Program-made: the position numbers and the translations under genes
Source of the DNA: Verrucomicrobia bacterium Ga0077533
GTDB taxonomy: Bacteria > Verrucomicrobiota > Verrucomicrobiia > Opitutales > Opitutaceae
DNA: 43,115 nt
Assembly: GCA_001464505.1 (NCBI GenBank)
Contig: LNEH01000203.1
Location: 1-43,115, forward strand
Reading direction: 5' to 3'
Shown: in pieces, positions 7,243 through 15,680 of the stretch
How positions within the stretch are numbered: position 1 is the first letter of the stretch
Layout: each line of letters begins with the position of its first letter
The notes under the pieces: generated by a model
What the model was told of the DNA's origin: nothing
Database searches by the model: none
The model's input: only the letters and a program-made list of their open reading frames with translations

Positions 7243-8502
7243 TCACGCCTCCAGCACGACATCCCCCTTGGGCTGGGCGATGCACGTCAGGCAGGTGCGC
7301 GCCTCCGGGGGATTGCCGGGGGCTTGGATGTAGGTAACATCGCCCCATTGCATCGCCACAACGCAGGTTCCGCAGTTGCCGGCGCGACAGCCGGAGGCGA
7401 TCACAATCCCGGCATGTTCGGCGAGATCGAGCAACGTGGCGTGCGTCCCGTCCCAGGGCAGGGAGCAGGCGCTCTTGCGGAAGGTCACCAGCGGCGGCGT
7501 GGCCGGGGTTGAAGCGGTGGCCCGCGGGACCAGTCCGACCCGCTTGACGCTCAACGGGCCGAACGCCTCGAAGTGCAGGTGCAAGTCGGGCACGCCCCAT
7601 TGTTTGAGGCCGCTCGTCAACGCCTCCATCATCGGCCCGGGGCCGCAATAGTAGAACCGGAAGTTGCTGGAAGGCAGTTCCCGCTGCAGCAGCTCCGGGG
7701 TGATCCGCCCGCGGATCTGATAATCTTCGCCCAACCGGTCGCCCGGGTCCGGCCGGGAGTAGCAGAGGCGCAGGTTGATGTGAGGGTGGTCGCGCCTCAG
7801 GGCCTCAAGCTCGGCCGCAAACAGCTGCTCGCGGCGGTTGCGCACGCTGTAGAAAAACCAGATCGTGCGCCGGCTCTTCTGATGCACCAGGGTGGCGAGC
7901 ATGCAAAAGACCGGCGTGACGCCGATGCCGGCACCGATCAGCACCACCGGATCGGGCTCGTTGGGTTCGAGCCAGAAATTGCCCATCGGGGCGCGCAGAT
8001 CGAGCAGGTCTCCCTCTTGGATCACATCATGAAACATGCCGGAGCTGAGGCCGGCCGAAGCCGCGCCGGGACCGGCCGGCGGCAGCACCCGCTTGATGCT
8101 GACACGATAGTGCCCCTGGTGCGCCCGGTCGCTCAGGCTGTAGCAACGGATCAGCTGGCTGTTCCCGTGCGTGCTGGGCAGGCGGAAGGTCAGATACTGG
8201 CCGGGCTTGAAAGAGGGCAGGGGCTTGGAGTCATGCGGCTTCAGGTGGAAGGAACAAACGGAAGGGCTCTCCACCATCTTGCGGCTGACGACAAATTTGC
8301 GAAAGCCATTCCACGGCAACGGCTCCTCGGCGAGGCGGCGATGCCGCGTGCGTGCGGCATCCAGCTCTTCCCGCAACCGGGCGATTTCAATCTCGCGCCG
8401 GGCCTTCTCGGCGCGGACCCGTTGGAGGGCGGCGATCACGCCCAGGACCAATCGGACGATCACCAATCCGATCAGAGCGAGGCCAAGATAGGTCCAGAGC
8501 AT
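7243..8502 (-). CDS. Membrane-anchored FAD/NAD(P)H reductase with C-terminal [2Fe-2S] domain
   Basis: 419 aa. Residues 3-25 form one membrane helix and 27-60 a charged coiled coil. Next is a ferredoxin-NADP-reductase-like FAD domain with RCYSLS at 119-124, then an NAD(P) domain with GAGIGVTP at 190-197 and YCGPGPMM at 285-292. The C-terminal plant-type ferredoxin domain has Cys 372, 377, 380 and 407. This FAD-NAD-[2Fe-2S] order is that of phthalate-dioxygenase-reductase and Hcr-type enzymes, not NqrF. It should move electrons from NAD(P)H to a one-electron partner at the cytoplasmic membrane face. It is divergent from the cytochrome operon at 8721, with 218 bases between, so the cyclic-nucleotide ferredoxin (9780) or the b-type protein (11522) are plausible partners. 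Confidence 0.88.
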   Translation of the reverse strand: MLWTYLGLALIGLVIVRLVLGVIAALQRVRAEKARREIEIARLREELDAARTRHRRLAEEPLPWNGFRKFVVSRKMVESPSVCSFHLKPHDSKPLPSFKPGQYLTFRLPSTHGNSQLIRCYSLSDRAHQGHYRVSIKRVLPPAGPGAASAGLSSGMFHDVIQEGDLLDLRAPMGNFWLEPNEPDPVVLIGAGIGVTPVFCMLATLVHQKSRRTIWFFYSVRNRREQLFAAELEALRRDHPHINLRLCYSRPDPGDRLGEDYQIRGRITPELLQRELPSSNFRFYYCGPGPMMEALTSGLKQWGVPDLHLHFEAFGPLSVKRVGLVPRATASTPATPPLVTFRKSACSLPWDGTHATLLDLAEHAGIVIASGCRAGNCGTCVVAMQWGDVTYIQAPGNPPEARTCLTCIAQPKGDVVLEA

Positions 8503-8720
8503 GGCGAAAATTCTTTGGGGCGTGGTTTAAGGACGACCGGCACAGCCGGTGGCGGGGGACGTTATCAGGGAGAGACCCGCCGCAGACAAACCGAATATGG
8601 TGGAGAATCGGCTTGCGCAGGAATTTCGCAGCTTAATCTTGGCGGCGAGGTTACATCACACCTCTGCCCCGCCTTTATCCCAATGCTGTCTTGCCCGGGC
8701 CGCCCCTGCCACCGCCTCCC
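8503..8720. promoter_or_regulatory. Divergent promoter region of the reductase and cytochrome operon
   Basis: No gene in 218 bases between two divergent starts. It contains a small hairpin (ACCGGC.ACA.GCCGGT, near 8534-8548) and a weak candidate promoter for the plus strand (TTGCGC near 8613, TAATCT near 8635). Both transcription units must start here. I see no FNR or NO-regulator box that I would defend. Confidence 0.35.
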
Positions 8721-9755
8721 ATGCGCCTGAGAGATTTGCTGTCGGGCCACCACCGCCGGGCTCTCACCGGCCTGCTGCTGGCCTTGGCCCTTTCGGGCCG
8801 GGTTGCCGCGGCGCCCTTGGCCGACAAGGTGACCGGCCCGGAGTCGTGCGCCGAATGCCATGTCGAGGAAATCGAAGCCTGGAAACGCACGGTGCATCGA
8901 AAGACGCTCAACGAACTGCCCCGCCGGCCGGAGACGGCCGACATGCTCCTCCGTCTGGGCCTGACGAACATGAAAACCGAGCGGCAATGTCAGGATTGCC
9001 ATTTTCTGGGCAAGATCATCGACGACGAATACCAGACCGTGGCCGGCATCGCCTGCGAGTCCTGTCACGGCGCGGCCAGGGACTGGGTCAAGACGCACGG
9101 AGACTACGGAAATGGCGTGACCAAGGCGACCGAATCAGCCGAGCACCGCGCGGCCCGCCGCGCCCAGGCGGTCGCAAGCGGCATGATCAGCCCCGACAAC
9201 CTTTACGTCCTCGGAGCGGCTTGTTATGGCTGTCACATCGTAACCGACGAAAAAATCACCAATGTCGGCGGCCACCCTCCCGGCAGCGCGGGTTTCAGCC
9301 TGCTGACTTGGTCCCAGGGCGAGGTCCGGCACACCATTTTGCACACGGGCAACAAGGCCAACCCCGAGGCGACGCCCGAACGCCGGCGCGAACTTTTTGT
9401 CATCGGCTCCATCCTGGAGGTGGAATTTTGTTTTCGCGCCGTGGCGCGCGCCACCACGAAGGCGGAATTCGGCGTCGCCCAGGCCCGCCGCGCCGACGCG
9501 GCCCGCAAGCTGCTCGAGAAAATCCAGGCACTCGCCCCGATGCCCGAACTGGCCGAGATCGTCGCGATCGCCCAGGCGACGGGCCTGCGCCTGAACAATG
9601 CGGCGGCGCTCACGGCCGCGGCGGATAATATCGCCGGGTTGGGGCGCAAATTGGCCGGCCGGATCAACGGCGCCCAACTGGCCGGCCTCGACATGCTGCT
9701 GCCGGGTCCGGAACACTACAAGGGCACGCCCTATCAGGTCGGGGGCGCGCCGTAG
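8721..9755 (+). CDS. Tetrahaem c-type cytochrome, c554-like
   Basis: 344 aa from ATG 8721, which begins a signal peptide (LTGLLLALALSGRVAAA). Four CxxCH sites are visible at residues 43-47, 90-94, 112-116 and 168-172, with extra His and Met residues between them for axial ligands. This spacing fits the cytochrome c554-type module (PF13435-like). The C-terminal half has no haem motif and is Ala-rich and helical. It is the first gene of the plus-strand operon, 24 bases before the cyclic-nucleotide ferredoxin. It should be periplasmic and could take electrons from, or deliver them to, the decahaem protein at 12356. Confidence 0.88.
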   Translation: MRLRDLLSGHHRRALTGLLLALALSGRVAAAPLADKVTGPESCAECHVEEIEAWKRTVHRKTLNELPRRPETADMLLRLGLTNMKTERQCQDCHFLGKIIDDEYQTVAGIACESCHGAARDWVKTHGDYGNGVTKATESAEHRAARRAQAVASGMISPDNLYVLGAACYGCHIVTDEKITNVGGHPPGSAGFSLLTWSQGEVRHTILHTGNKANPEATPERRRELFVIGSILEVEFCFRAVARATTKAEFGVAQARRADAARKLLEKIQALAPMPELAEIVAIAQATGLRLNNAAALTAAADNIAGLGRKLAGRINGAQLAGLDMLLPGPEHYKGTPYQVGGAP

Positions 9756-9779
9756 CCGGCCGCATCTCCCTCCAGCACC

Positions 9780-11525
9780 ATGGCGAAATCCACCAGCAGC
9801 GCCCCGAATTACTCGGGTTCCCTCCCGCCCCAGGCGCCGGCCAAGCGCACCGCCGCACCGGAGCGCTGGGACAAACCCTTCAGCGCCGACATGGGGGAGG
9901 CGGAGGTGGATCTGCTCCTCGCGCACCCGCTTTTCATCTCGACCCAGCCCAGCCGCTTCCCGGCGTCGATTCCACTCCGGGGCCTTTTGAAAAACGACGC
10001 CCGCCTCCGCCGGTTTCAACGGGGTGAAATCATCGTGCGCCAGGGCGACTACGGCCACTCGGCCTTTGTGATCCTCGACGGCACGGCGCGGGTGTTTCTC
10101 AAGGAGCCGGCGGCGGAGCAACTGGGCCGCCGCCGGCAGGTCCGGCCGACCGTCTGGGGCAGTTTCAAGCGCTGGCTGCAGCGGCCGCGTTTTGCGGAGC
10201 AGACGACCAACCGCGGCTCGGCGGCGGCGCTGCAACTGACCCGCGACGGCGAGGCGCGAATTTTCCTGCAGGATGTGCCGGGCGTGCTGGAGCCCGACCG
10301 GACGCTGCAACTGGGCCCCGGGGAAATGTTTGGCGAAATCGCGGCGCTCGGCCGCACGCCCCGCACCGCCACGATTGTGGCGGACGGGGACACGCAGATG
10401 CTCGAGATCCGCTGGCAGGGCCTGCGCGAGATCCGCAAATACTCCCTTGAGTGGAAGCAGCAGATCGACCAGCGCTACCGCGAGCGCAGCCTGCGGCGCC
10501 ATCTCGCGGAAACCTCGCTGTTTTGGCACCTGTCCGAGGAGGCGCTGGGATTGATCGCCGACGCCACACGGTTCGAGACGTTCGGGGAGTTTGACTGGCA
10601 CCGCGCGTATCACCGTGAGCGCGAGGTCGGCGAGCGCGAGCGGCTGGAACAGGAGCCGCTGATCGCGCGGGAAGGGGACTACCCCAACGGATTGCTGCTG
10701 GTGCGCAGCGGTTTCGCCCGGGTGAGCAGCCGCTACAACCACGGCGAACGCACCGAAAGCTACCTCGGCAAGGGCGAGGCCTTCGGCCTGGGCGAGCTCA
10801 TCGCGGGCTGGCAGGGAAAATTCCGGCCGCTCCGCCACAGCCTGCGCGCGCTCGGCTACGTGGACGTCCTCTTCATCCCCACCGCCGTGCTCGAGCAACA
10901 CGTTTTTCCGCGGCTCACGCCGGAGCAGCTTGCCGCCCTGACGAAAAACCTCGCGCCGGAGCCCGCCGGTTCACCCCACCCCGATCACACCGGGAACAGT
11001 TTCCTGGAATTCATCGTGGCGGGGCGGTTCATCAACGGCCGCGCCGCCATGCTGATCGATTTGGACCGCTGCACGCGGTGCGACGATTGCGTGCGCGCCT
11101 GCGCGGCGACGCACGACAACAATCCGCGCTTCATCCGGCATGGGCCCGAGTCCGGCGGCGTGATGGTGGCCAGCGCGTGCATGCATTGCGTGGACCCGGT
11201 CTGCATGATCGGCTGCCCGACGGGGGCGATCCACCGGGAAAGCATCAACGGCCAGGTGGAGATCAATCCCGACACCTGCATCGGCTGCAGCGTCTGCGCG
11301 CAAAGCTGTCCCTACGGCACGATCCAGATGGTCGCGTTGCACGACGATGCGGGCCTGCCCGTGGTCACGGAGGAAACGGGCGAGCCGATCCGCCGCGCCA
11401 CCAAGTGCGACCTTTGCATCGACCAGCCGGCCGGTCCGGCCTGCGTCAGCGCCTGCCCGCATGACGCCCTGATCCGGGCTGATATGCGGTCCTTCGACAA
11501 TTTGAACCGATGGCTGCACCGATGA
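9780..11525 (+). CDS. Cyclic-nucleotide-binding protein fused to a four-cluster ferredoxin
   Basis: 581 aa without signal peptide or membrane helix. Two cyclic-nucleotide-binding-like domains come first. One, about 70-240, has RFQRGEIIVRQGDYGHSAFVI and GEMFGEIAALGRTPRTATIVA around a proline/arginine-rich insertion. The other, about 255-400, has LIAREGDYPNGLLLVRSGFA and GEAFGLGELIAG. From residue 425 follows a DmsB/NrfC/HybA-type ferredoxin with 16 Cys: 431/434/437/441, 467/470/475/479, 500/503/506/510 and 543/546/555/559, enough for four [4Fe-4S] clusters. There is no DNA-binding helix-turn-helix, so it is not a CRP-type regulator. The stop overlaps the next start (ATGA). It probably docks on the cytoplasmic side of the b-type protein and may be gated by a nucleotide; the gating is inference. 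Confidence 0.92.
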   Translation: MAKSTSSAPNYSGSLPPQAPAKRTAAPERWDKPFSADMGEAEVDLLLAHPLFISTQPSRFPASIPLRGLLKNDARLRRFQRGEIIVRQGDYGHSAFVILDGTARVFLKEPAAEQLGRRRQVRPTVWGSFKRWLQRPRFAEQTTNRGSAAALQLTRDGEARIFLQDVPGVLEPDRTLQLGPGEMFGEIAALGRTPRTATIVADGDTQMLEIRWQGLREIRKYSLEWKQQIDQRYRERSLRRHLAETSLFWHLSEEALGLIADATRFETFGEFDWHRAYHREREVGERERLEQEPLIAREGDYPNGLLLVRSGFARVSSRYNHGERTESYLGKGEAFGLGELIAGWQGKFRPLRHSLRALGYVDVLFIPTAVLEQHVFPRLTPEQLAALTKNLAPEPAGSPHPDHTGNSFLEFIVAGRFINGRAAMLIDLDRCTRCDDCVRACAATHDNNPRFIRHGPESGGVMVASACMHCVDPVCMIGCPTGAIHRESINGQVEINPDTCIGCSVCAQSCPYGTIQMVALHDDAGLPVVTEETGEPIRRATKCDLCIDQPAGPACVSACPHDALIRADMRSFDNLNRWLHR

Positions 11526-12343
11526 AATCATTTCTCGCCCGCCGCTGGATGCTGTCCCTCGCGACTCTCACGCTGGTCCTCGCGCTGACGCTGGCGTGGT
11601 GGCTTCTGTCGAACGCCCTGCGGCCGGTGGGGTTGTATACCGGCTGGCTGCTGCTGGGGCTGGTGTTGCTGCTGACCTTTTTCAACGCCCGCAAGAAACT
11701 GCCCTTTCTGCCGCTCCTGAACGCCAGCACCTGGTTGCAAATCCATGTCTATGCCGGCTGGCTCACCTGTTTTGTTTTTGCCTTGCACACCGGGGCCCGC
11801 CTGCCCGGAGGGCGGCTGGAATTTTTGCTCTGGCTCTGCTTCATCGTGGTGGCCGCCAGCGGCGTCTTCGGTCTCTGGCTCAGCCGGTGGCTGCCACCCC
11901 GGCTGGCCCGCTCCGGCGAGAGCCTCGTCTACGAACAGATACCCCTGCTGCGTCACCGCTTGGAGACGGAGGCAAAGGCCTTGGTGCACCAGGCGGAGGC
12001 CGAGGCGAAGTCCACCACGCTGGCGGATTTTTATGTGCGGGTGCTGGGGGACTGTTTCGCGCGCCACCCGGCGCTGCTGGCCCCGCTGGCGGGCGACGAT
12101 GCGGAGTATCACCGCGTGAAGCTCGAGCTCGCCGCGTTGCGCCGCTTTCTGAACGAACGCGAGATTGCCCTGGCCGACCAGCTCGGGGAATTGCTCGAGG
12201 CCAAACGCAACCTCGATTGCCAGCTGGCGGGCCAGCGCCTGCTCAAGCTCTGGCTGTTTGTCCACATCCCGCTCACCTACGGGTTGCTCGTCCTGATCGG
12301 CGCACATGTGTGGCTGGTCCTGCATTATTCGCACCGGCTGTAA
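11522..12343 (+). CDS. b-type cytochrome-like membrane protein with central cytoplasmic loop
   Basis: 273 aa, ATG 11522 overlapping the previous stop. Five hydrophobic helices are predicted: 11-30, 38-54, 72-92, 99-121 and 243-266. The third contains His75 and His89, and the last His248 and His262, each pair 14 residues apart, the spacing that stacks two haems b in ferric-reductase and cytochrome-b bundles. Between helices four and five lies a roughly 120-residue charged, helical loop (LRHRLETEAKALVHQAEAEA). I did not match it to a named family. Position between the ferredoxin and the decahaem cytochrome makes it the likely membrane electron carrier of a complex. Confidence 0.8.
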   Translation: MKSFLARRWMLSLATLTLVLALTLAWWLLSNALRPVGLYTGWLLLGLVLLLTFFNARKKLPFLPLLNASTWLQIHVYAGWLTCFVFALHTGARLPGGRLEFLLWLCFIVVAASGVFGLWLSRWLPPRLARSGESLVYEQIPLLRHRLETEAKALVHQAEAEAKSTTLADFYVRVLGDCFARHPALLAPLAGDDAEYHRVKLELAALRRFLNEREIALADQLGELLEAKRNLDCQLAGQRLLKLWLFVHIPLTYGLLVLIGAHVWLVLHYSHRL

Positions 12344-12355
12344 CCCGATCCCACC

Positions 12356-14554
12356 ATGCGCCGCCTGCTGCAGAGCATCATCTACAACCGCAAACTCTAC
12401 GATCGTCCGCAGGATGAGTGGATCTGCGGGCGCGCGGCCGAGGGCTGTCCGTGCATTTATGGGCCCGGCCCGAAGGGCGAGTGCCGCGCCACCGGCCGGT
12501 GCCTGCCGGCGAAAAAGGGCGATCGCTGGGTCTGCACGCGGGCAATTTCCCTTGGGGCCGAATGCGAACCGGGTCCGCGACCCGACGGCACCTGCGGCTG
12601 TCCGGTGCCGCCTTGCCGTCCGCAGCGCAGCCTGCGTGCCGAGCGCGGCCGGTTGGTCTGGCTGGTGGTTTGCCTGGCGCTGGGGCTGGTCGTGCTGGCC
12701 CTGTGGGGGCAGACGCGAACCGAGTGGTCCAACCCCGGGCCGTTGACCAACCAGCATGCGGTGTCGGCTCATCGCTGCACGGACTGCCATGTGGAATCGT
12801 CCGGATTAATCCTTTCCTCCTCCGCCCGCTCGTCCCGGATCCAGCAGCACAACCAGCTTTGCATCAACTGCCACGACCTTGGGCCGCACGGCGAGTCGCC
12901 CCACGGCGTGGCCGTCTCCGAACTCCTCGATATCGCCCGCACCCAGCAGCGGGCGACGGACACGCGCCCCATCGCGTTGGCGGCCGCGCATGCGGTGGGC
13001 CCGTCCGCCGATCTGGCCTGCGCCGCCTGCCATAGCGAACACCGGGGGCAGAACCTCAACTTCAAACACCTGAGCGACCGGCAGTGCCAGGTCTGCCACC
13101 AGACGCAGTTCGCCGGCTTCGCGGCGGGCCACCCGGAATTCGCCGGTTATCCCCATGAGCGTCGCACCCGGTTGCAGTTCGACCATGTGACTCACTTTCA
13201 AAAACATTTTCCCGATCTGCGCGTGCCGGCGCCCCCGCCCACCTCCTGCGCCCAATGCCATGAACCGGCGGCGGATGGACGGCAGATGCTTGTCCGGGGC
13301 TTTGAGCAAACCTGCGCCCAGTGCCACGCCGGTCAGATCGAAGGTGTGGGCCGCGCGGGGGCCAAGGGTCTGGCGTTCCTGCGCCTGCCGGGCTTTGACC
13401 TCGCCGCGCTGCAGGCGGCCGGGGTCGGTGTCGGCGAGTGGCCGGCCTTTTCCGAAGGCGGTCTCACGCCCTTCATGCGCTGGTTGCTGGAGGGCGACGA
13501 AAAGGCGCGGACGGCGCTCGCGACCTTGGGCAACCACAGCCTCGCCGACCTGAGGTCGGCCACGCCGGCGCAAAAAGCCGCCGCCGCGCAACTGCTTTGG
13601 AGCATCAAGGGCCTGTTCGCCGACTTGGTCACACAGGGTCAGCCGGTCATCATGCGCCGCCTCGGATCTCCGGCCGGGGTGCAGGCTTCCCTGCCGCAGC
13701 GCACCGGCCAGTTTTCCGCCGATGTCGCGCTCGCCGCCCAGCAGGCGTGGCTGCCCAACCTGCTCGCGGAAGTGGCGGCCCATCGGCGCGGGGAAAAAAT
13801 ACCGCCCGCCCGGCCTGCGCCCGTTCGTCTCAGCGGCCCCGGACCGGCGCCGGCAGTTTCTGGAAATCCCGTGCCGGATCCCGATGATTTGCTGGCCGAC
13901 TCCGCGCCTGAAACCAACCCGGCCGCTCCGGCCGGCGCGACCGCGGCCCTCCCGGCGCCACCACCCGCCGGGCTGGAATTTGATCCCGCCGAGGATCGCG
14001 TCGCGTCGGGCGGCTGGTATCGGCAGGATGACACCTACACCCTCTATTACCGGCCCGGTGGCCACGAGGATTCGTTCCTCACCGCCTGGCTTGAGGGCAC
14101 GGCGGGCAACCCCGCGCCCACGGCGCAGAAAATATTCCAGCAGCTTTCCGCGGACAACTCCCCCGGGGTTTGCATGAAATGCCACACCGTCGACCGGACC
14201 GCCGCGGGCACCACGGTCAACTGGCGGGCCGCGCGGCCGGAGCCGGACGTGCGGCCGTTCACCACGTTCAAGCATACCGCGCACTTCAGCCTGATGGGCG
14301 ACCAGGGCTGCGCCACCTGCCACACCATCGCGACCGGTGCCGACTATGCCGGCTCCTTCGGGGCCAATCACGACCCCGCATTGTTCCAGAGCAACTTCGT
14401 CCCGATCTCGAAGAACACCTGCACCGCCTGCCACCAGCCCGCCAAGGCGGGCGAGAGTTGTCTACAGTGCCACAATTACCACACCGGCGAGACGCAGAAA
14501 TTGCGCCTGCAGTCGGCGGAAATTCCCCGCAGCGCCCCCCTCGGCCGGCCATAA
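12356..14554 (+). CDS. Membrane-anchored decahaem c-type cytochrome with N-terminal Cys-rich module
   Basis: 732 aa. Residues 1-95 contain ten Cys (24, 31, 33, 43, 49, 60, 70, 80, 82, 87) and many Gly/Pro, then one membrane helix at about 100-117. The rest should be periplasmic. Ten CxxCH sites are visible: starts at 141, 169, 222, 244, 298 and 320, then near 606, 652, 689 and 702. The 280 residues between the two haem groups are haem-free, with a helical part and a Pro/Ala-rich linker. With no signal peptide, the Cys-rich head should stay in the cytoplasm, where it could hold an Fe-S or zinc centre. It follows the b-type gene by 12 bases. The function is probably electron export or exchange across the membrane; the substrate is unknown. 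Confidence 0.9.
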   Translation: MRRLLQSIIYNRKLYDRPQDEWICGRAAEGCPCIYGPGPKGECRATGRCLPAKKGDRWVCTRAISLGAECEPGPRPDGTCGCPVPPCRPQRSLRAERGRLVWLVVCLALGLVVLALWGQTRTEWSNPGPLTNQHAVSAHRCTDCHVESSGLILSSSARSSRIQQHNQLCINCHDLGPHGESPHGVAVSELLDIARTQQRATDTRPIALAAAHAVGPSADLACAACHSEHRGQNLNFKHLSDRQCQVCHQTQFAGFAAGHPEFAGYPHERRTRLQFDHVTHFQKHFPDLRVPAPPPTSCAQCHEPAADGRQMLVRGFEQTCAQCHAGQIEGVGRAGAKGLAFLRLPGFDLAALQAAGVGVGEWPAFSEGGLTPFMRWLLEGDEKARTALATLGNHSLADLRSATPAQKAAAAQLLWSIKGLFADLVTQGQPVIMRRLGSPAGVQASLPQRTGQFSADVALAAQQAWLPNLLAEVAAHRRGEKIPPARPAPVRLSGPGPAPAVSGNPVPDPDDLLADSAPETNPAAPAGATAALPAPPPAGLEFDPAEDRVASGGWYRQDDTYTLYYRPGGHEDSFLTAWLEGTAGNPAPTAQKIFQQLSADNSPGVCMKCHTVDRTAAGTTVNWRAARPEPDVRPFTTFKHTAHFSLMGDQGCATCHTIATGADYAGSFGANHDPALFQSNFVPISKNTCTACHQPAKAGESCLQCHNYHTGETQKLRLQSAEIPRSAPLGRP

Positions 14555-14567
14555 TTTCAGTCCGCCC

Positions 14568-15680
14568 ATGCGCTTTCTCGCGCTCGTCTTGGTCAATCTC
14601 CGCCGGCACCACCTGCGGGCCCTCATCGGCGTCGCGGGCATCGGCTTTGGCGTGGCGGCGATGCTGACCATCCTGTCCATCGTCCACGGGGCCATCGGCA
14701 TGTTCGAGCGCATCCTCGCCGTGGACTCGCACTACGTCGTGTTCGAGAAAAATGTCTCCGACCTGTTCTTCAGCAGTGTGCCGGACGAAAAGACCGCCGC
14801 CCTGCGGAAAATGGCCGGCGTCGCGTCGGCCGAGCCGCTGCTGTTTGGCCTCGTGACCTCCGGCGACCGCCCGATCATCACCTGCTTCGGCCTGGAGGCG
14901 AGCAACCCGCGCCTCGCCCAGGCTCAATGGTCCGCCGGCCGGCGCGAGGATTTCGGGCGGATCAAGGACGGCATCTGGCTCGGGGCGCGCGCGGCGGAAT
15001 TTCTAGAAGCGAAGGCCGGGCAAAAAATAGCCATCGGCAAGGGCGAGTTCATCGTCGCCGGCATTTTCTCCACGGAGAACGGCTTCGAGGACGGCGGCGT
15101 TTTTTTGCCGCTGCGCGCGGCGCAGGAATTTTTCAGCCGCGCCGGGGTGGCGTCGGTCGTGGCCGTCAAATTGCGCGACGAGACCCGCGGCGCGGAGTTC
15201 AAGCGCGCCGTCGAGGCGGGCAACCCGGGCCTGCTCGCGCTCGAGAACCGCGAGTTCAACCGGAGCTACACCCAGTTCAAGATTCTGCGTTTCATGGCCT
15301 GGGCGGTGGGACTCTGCGCGTTCCTGCTCGGCGGGCTGGGCGTGGCGAACACGATGCTGCTCTCCGTGTTCAGCCGCATCCGGGAGATCGCCGTGCTGCG
15401 GGTCTGTGGTTTTTCGAAAGGGCAGGTGGCCGGGCTGATCCTGGGCGAGGCCGTGGTGATCGCGGCGGCGGGTTTGGTGCTGGGCCTGGGGCTGGGCTAC
15501 GGCGCGCTCTTTGCCCTGGAGCGGGCGCCGCAGTTCCATGGTTACATCCAGGCGGTGGTGAAACCCGGCTTGCTGGCCGCCATCGCAGCCACGGCGCTGA
15601 TGACTGCGGTCGCCGGTTCGCTCTGGCCCGCGCGTTTTGCGGCCCGTATCCAGCCCGCGGAGGCGCTGCGCTATGAGTGA
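14568..15680 (+). CDS. FtsX/MacB-type ABC transporter permease
   Basis: 370 aa from ATG 14568. The layout is the four-helix FtsX-like permease: helix 1 at about 17-38 (ALIGVAGIGFGVAAMLTILSI), a roughly 200-residue periplasmic MacB-PCD-like domain, then three C-terminal helices beginning FMAWAVGLCAFLLGGLGV. The conserved coupling segment FSRIREIAVLRVCGFSKGQV is present. It lies 13 bases after the decahaem gene and overlaps its ATPase gene. Related permeases extract lipoproteins or export small molecules. Here it may help assemble or deliver the cytochrome complex, or may only share its promoter. Confidence 0.9.
   Translation: MRFLALVLVNLRRHHLRALIGVAGIGFGVAAMLTILSIVHGAIGMFERILAVDSHYVVFEKNVSDLFFSSVPDEKTAALRKMAGVASAEPLLFGLVTSGDRPIITCFGLEASNPRLAQAQWSAGRREDFGRIKDGIWLGARAAEFLEAKAGQKIAIGKGEFIVAGIFSTENGFEDGGVFLPLRAAQEFFSRAGVASVVAVKLRDETRGAEFKRAVEAGNPGLLALENREFNRSYTQFKILRFMAWAVGLCAFLLGGLGVANTMLLSVFSRIREIAVLRVCGFSKGQVAGLILGEAVVIAAAGLVLGLGLGYGALFALERAPQFHGYIQAVVKPGLLAAIAATALMTAVAGSLWPARFAARIQPAEALRYE

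Noticed and set aside
9135-10901. 588-codon open frame antisense to the cytochrome and cyclic-nucleotide ferredoxin genes
   Set aside because: It is a GC-driven shadow: low-complexity Arg/Ala/Gly product, no motif, and it lies opposite two genes with clear domains.
12806-14434. 542-codon minus-strand frame opposite the decahaem cytochrome
   Set aside because: No motif, biased composition, and the plus strand has ten regularly formed CxxCH sites.
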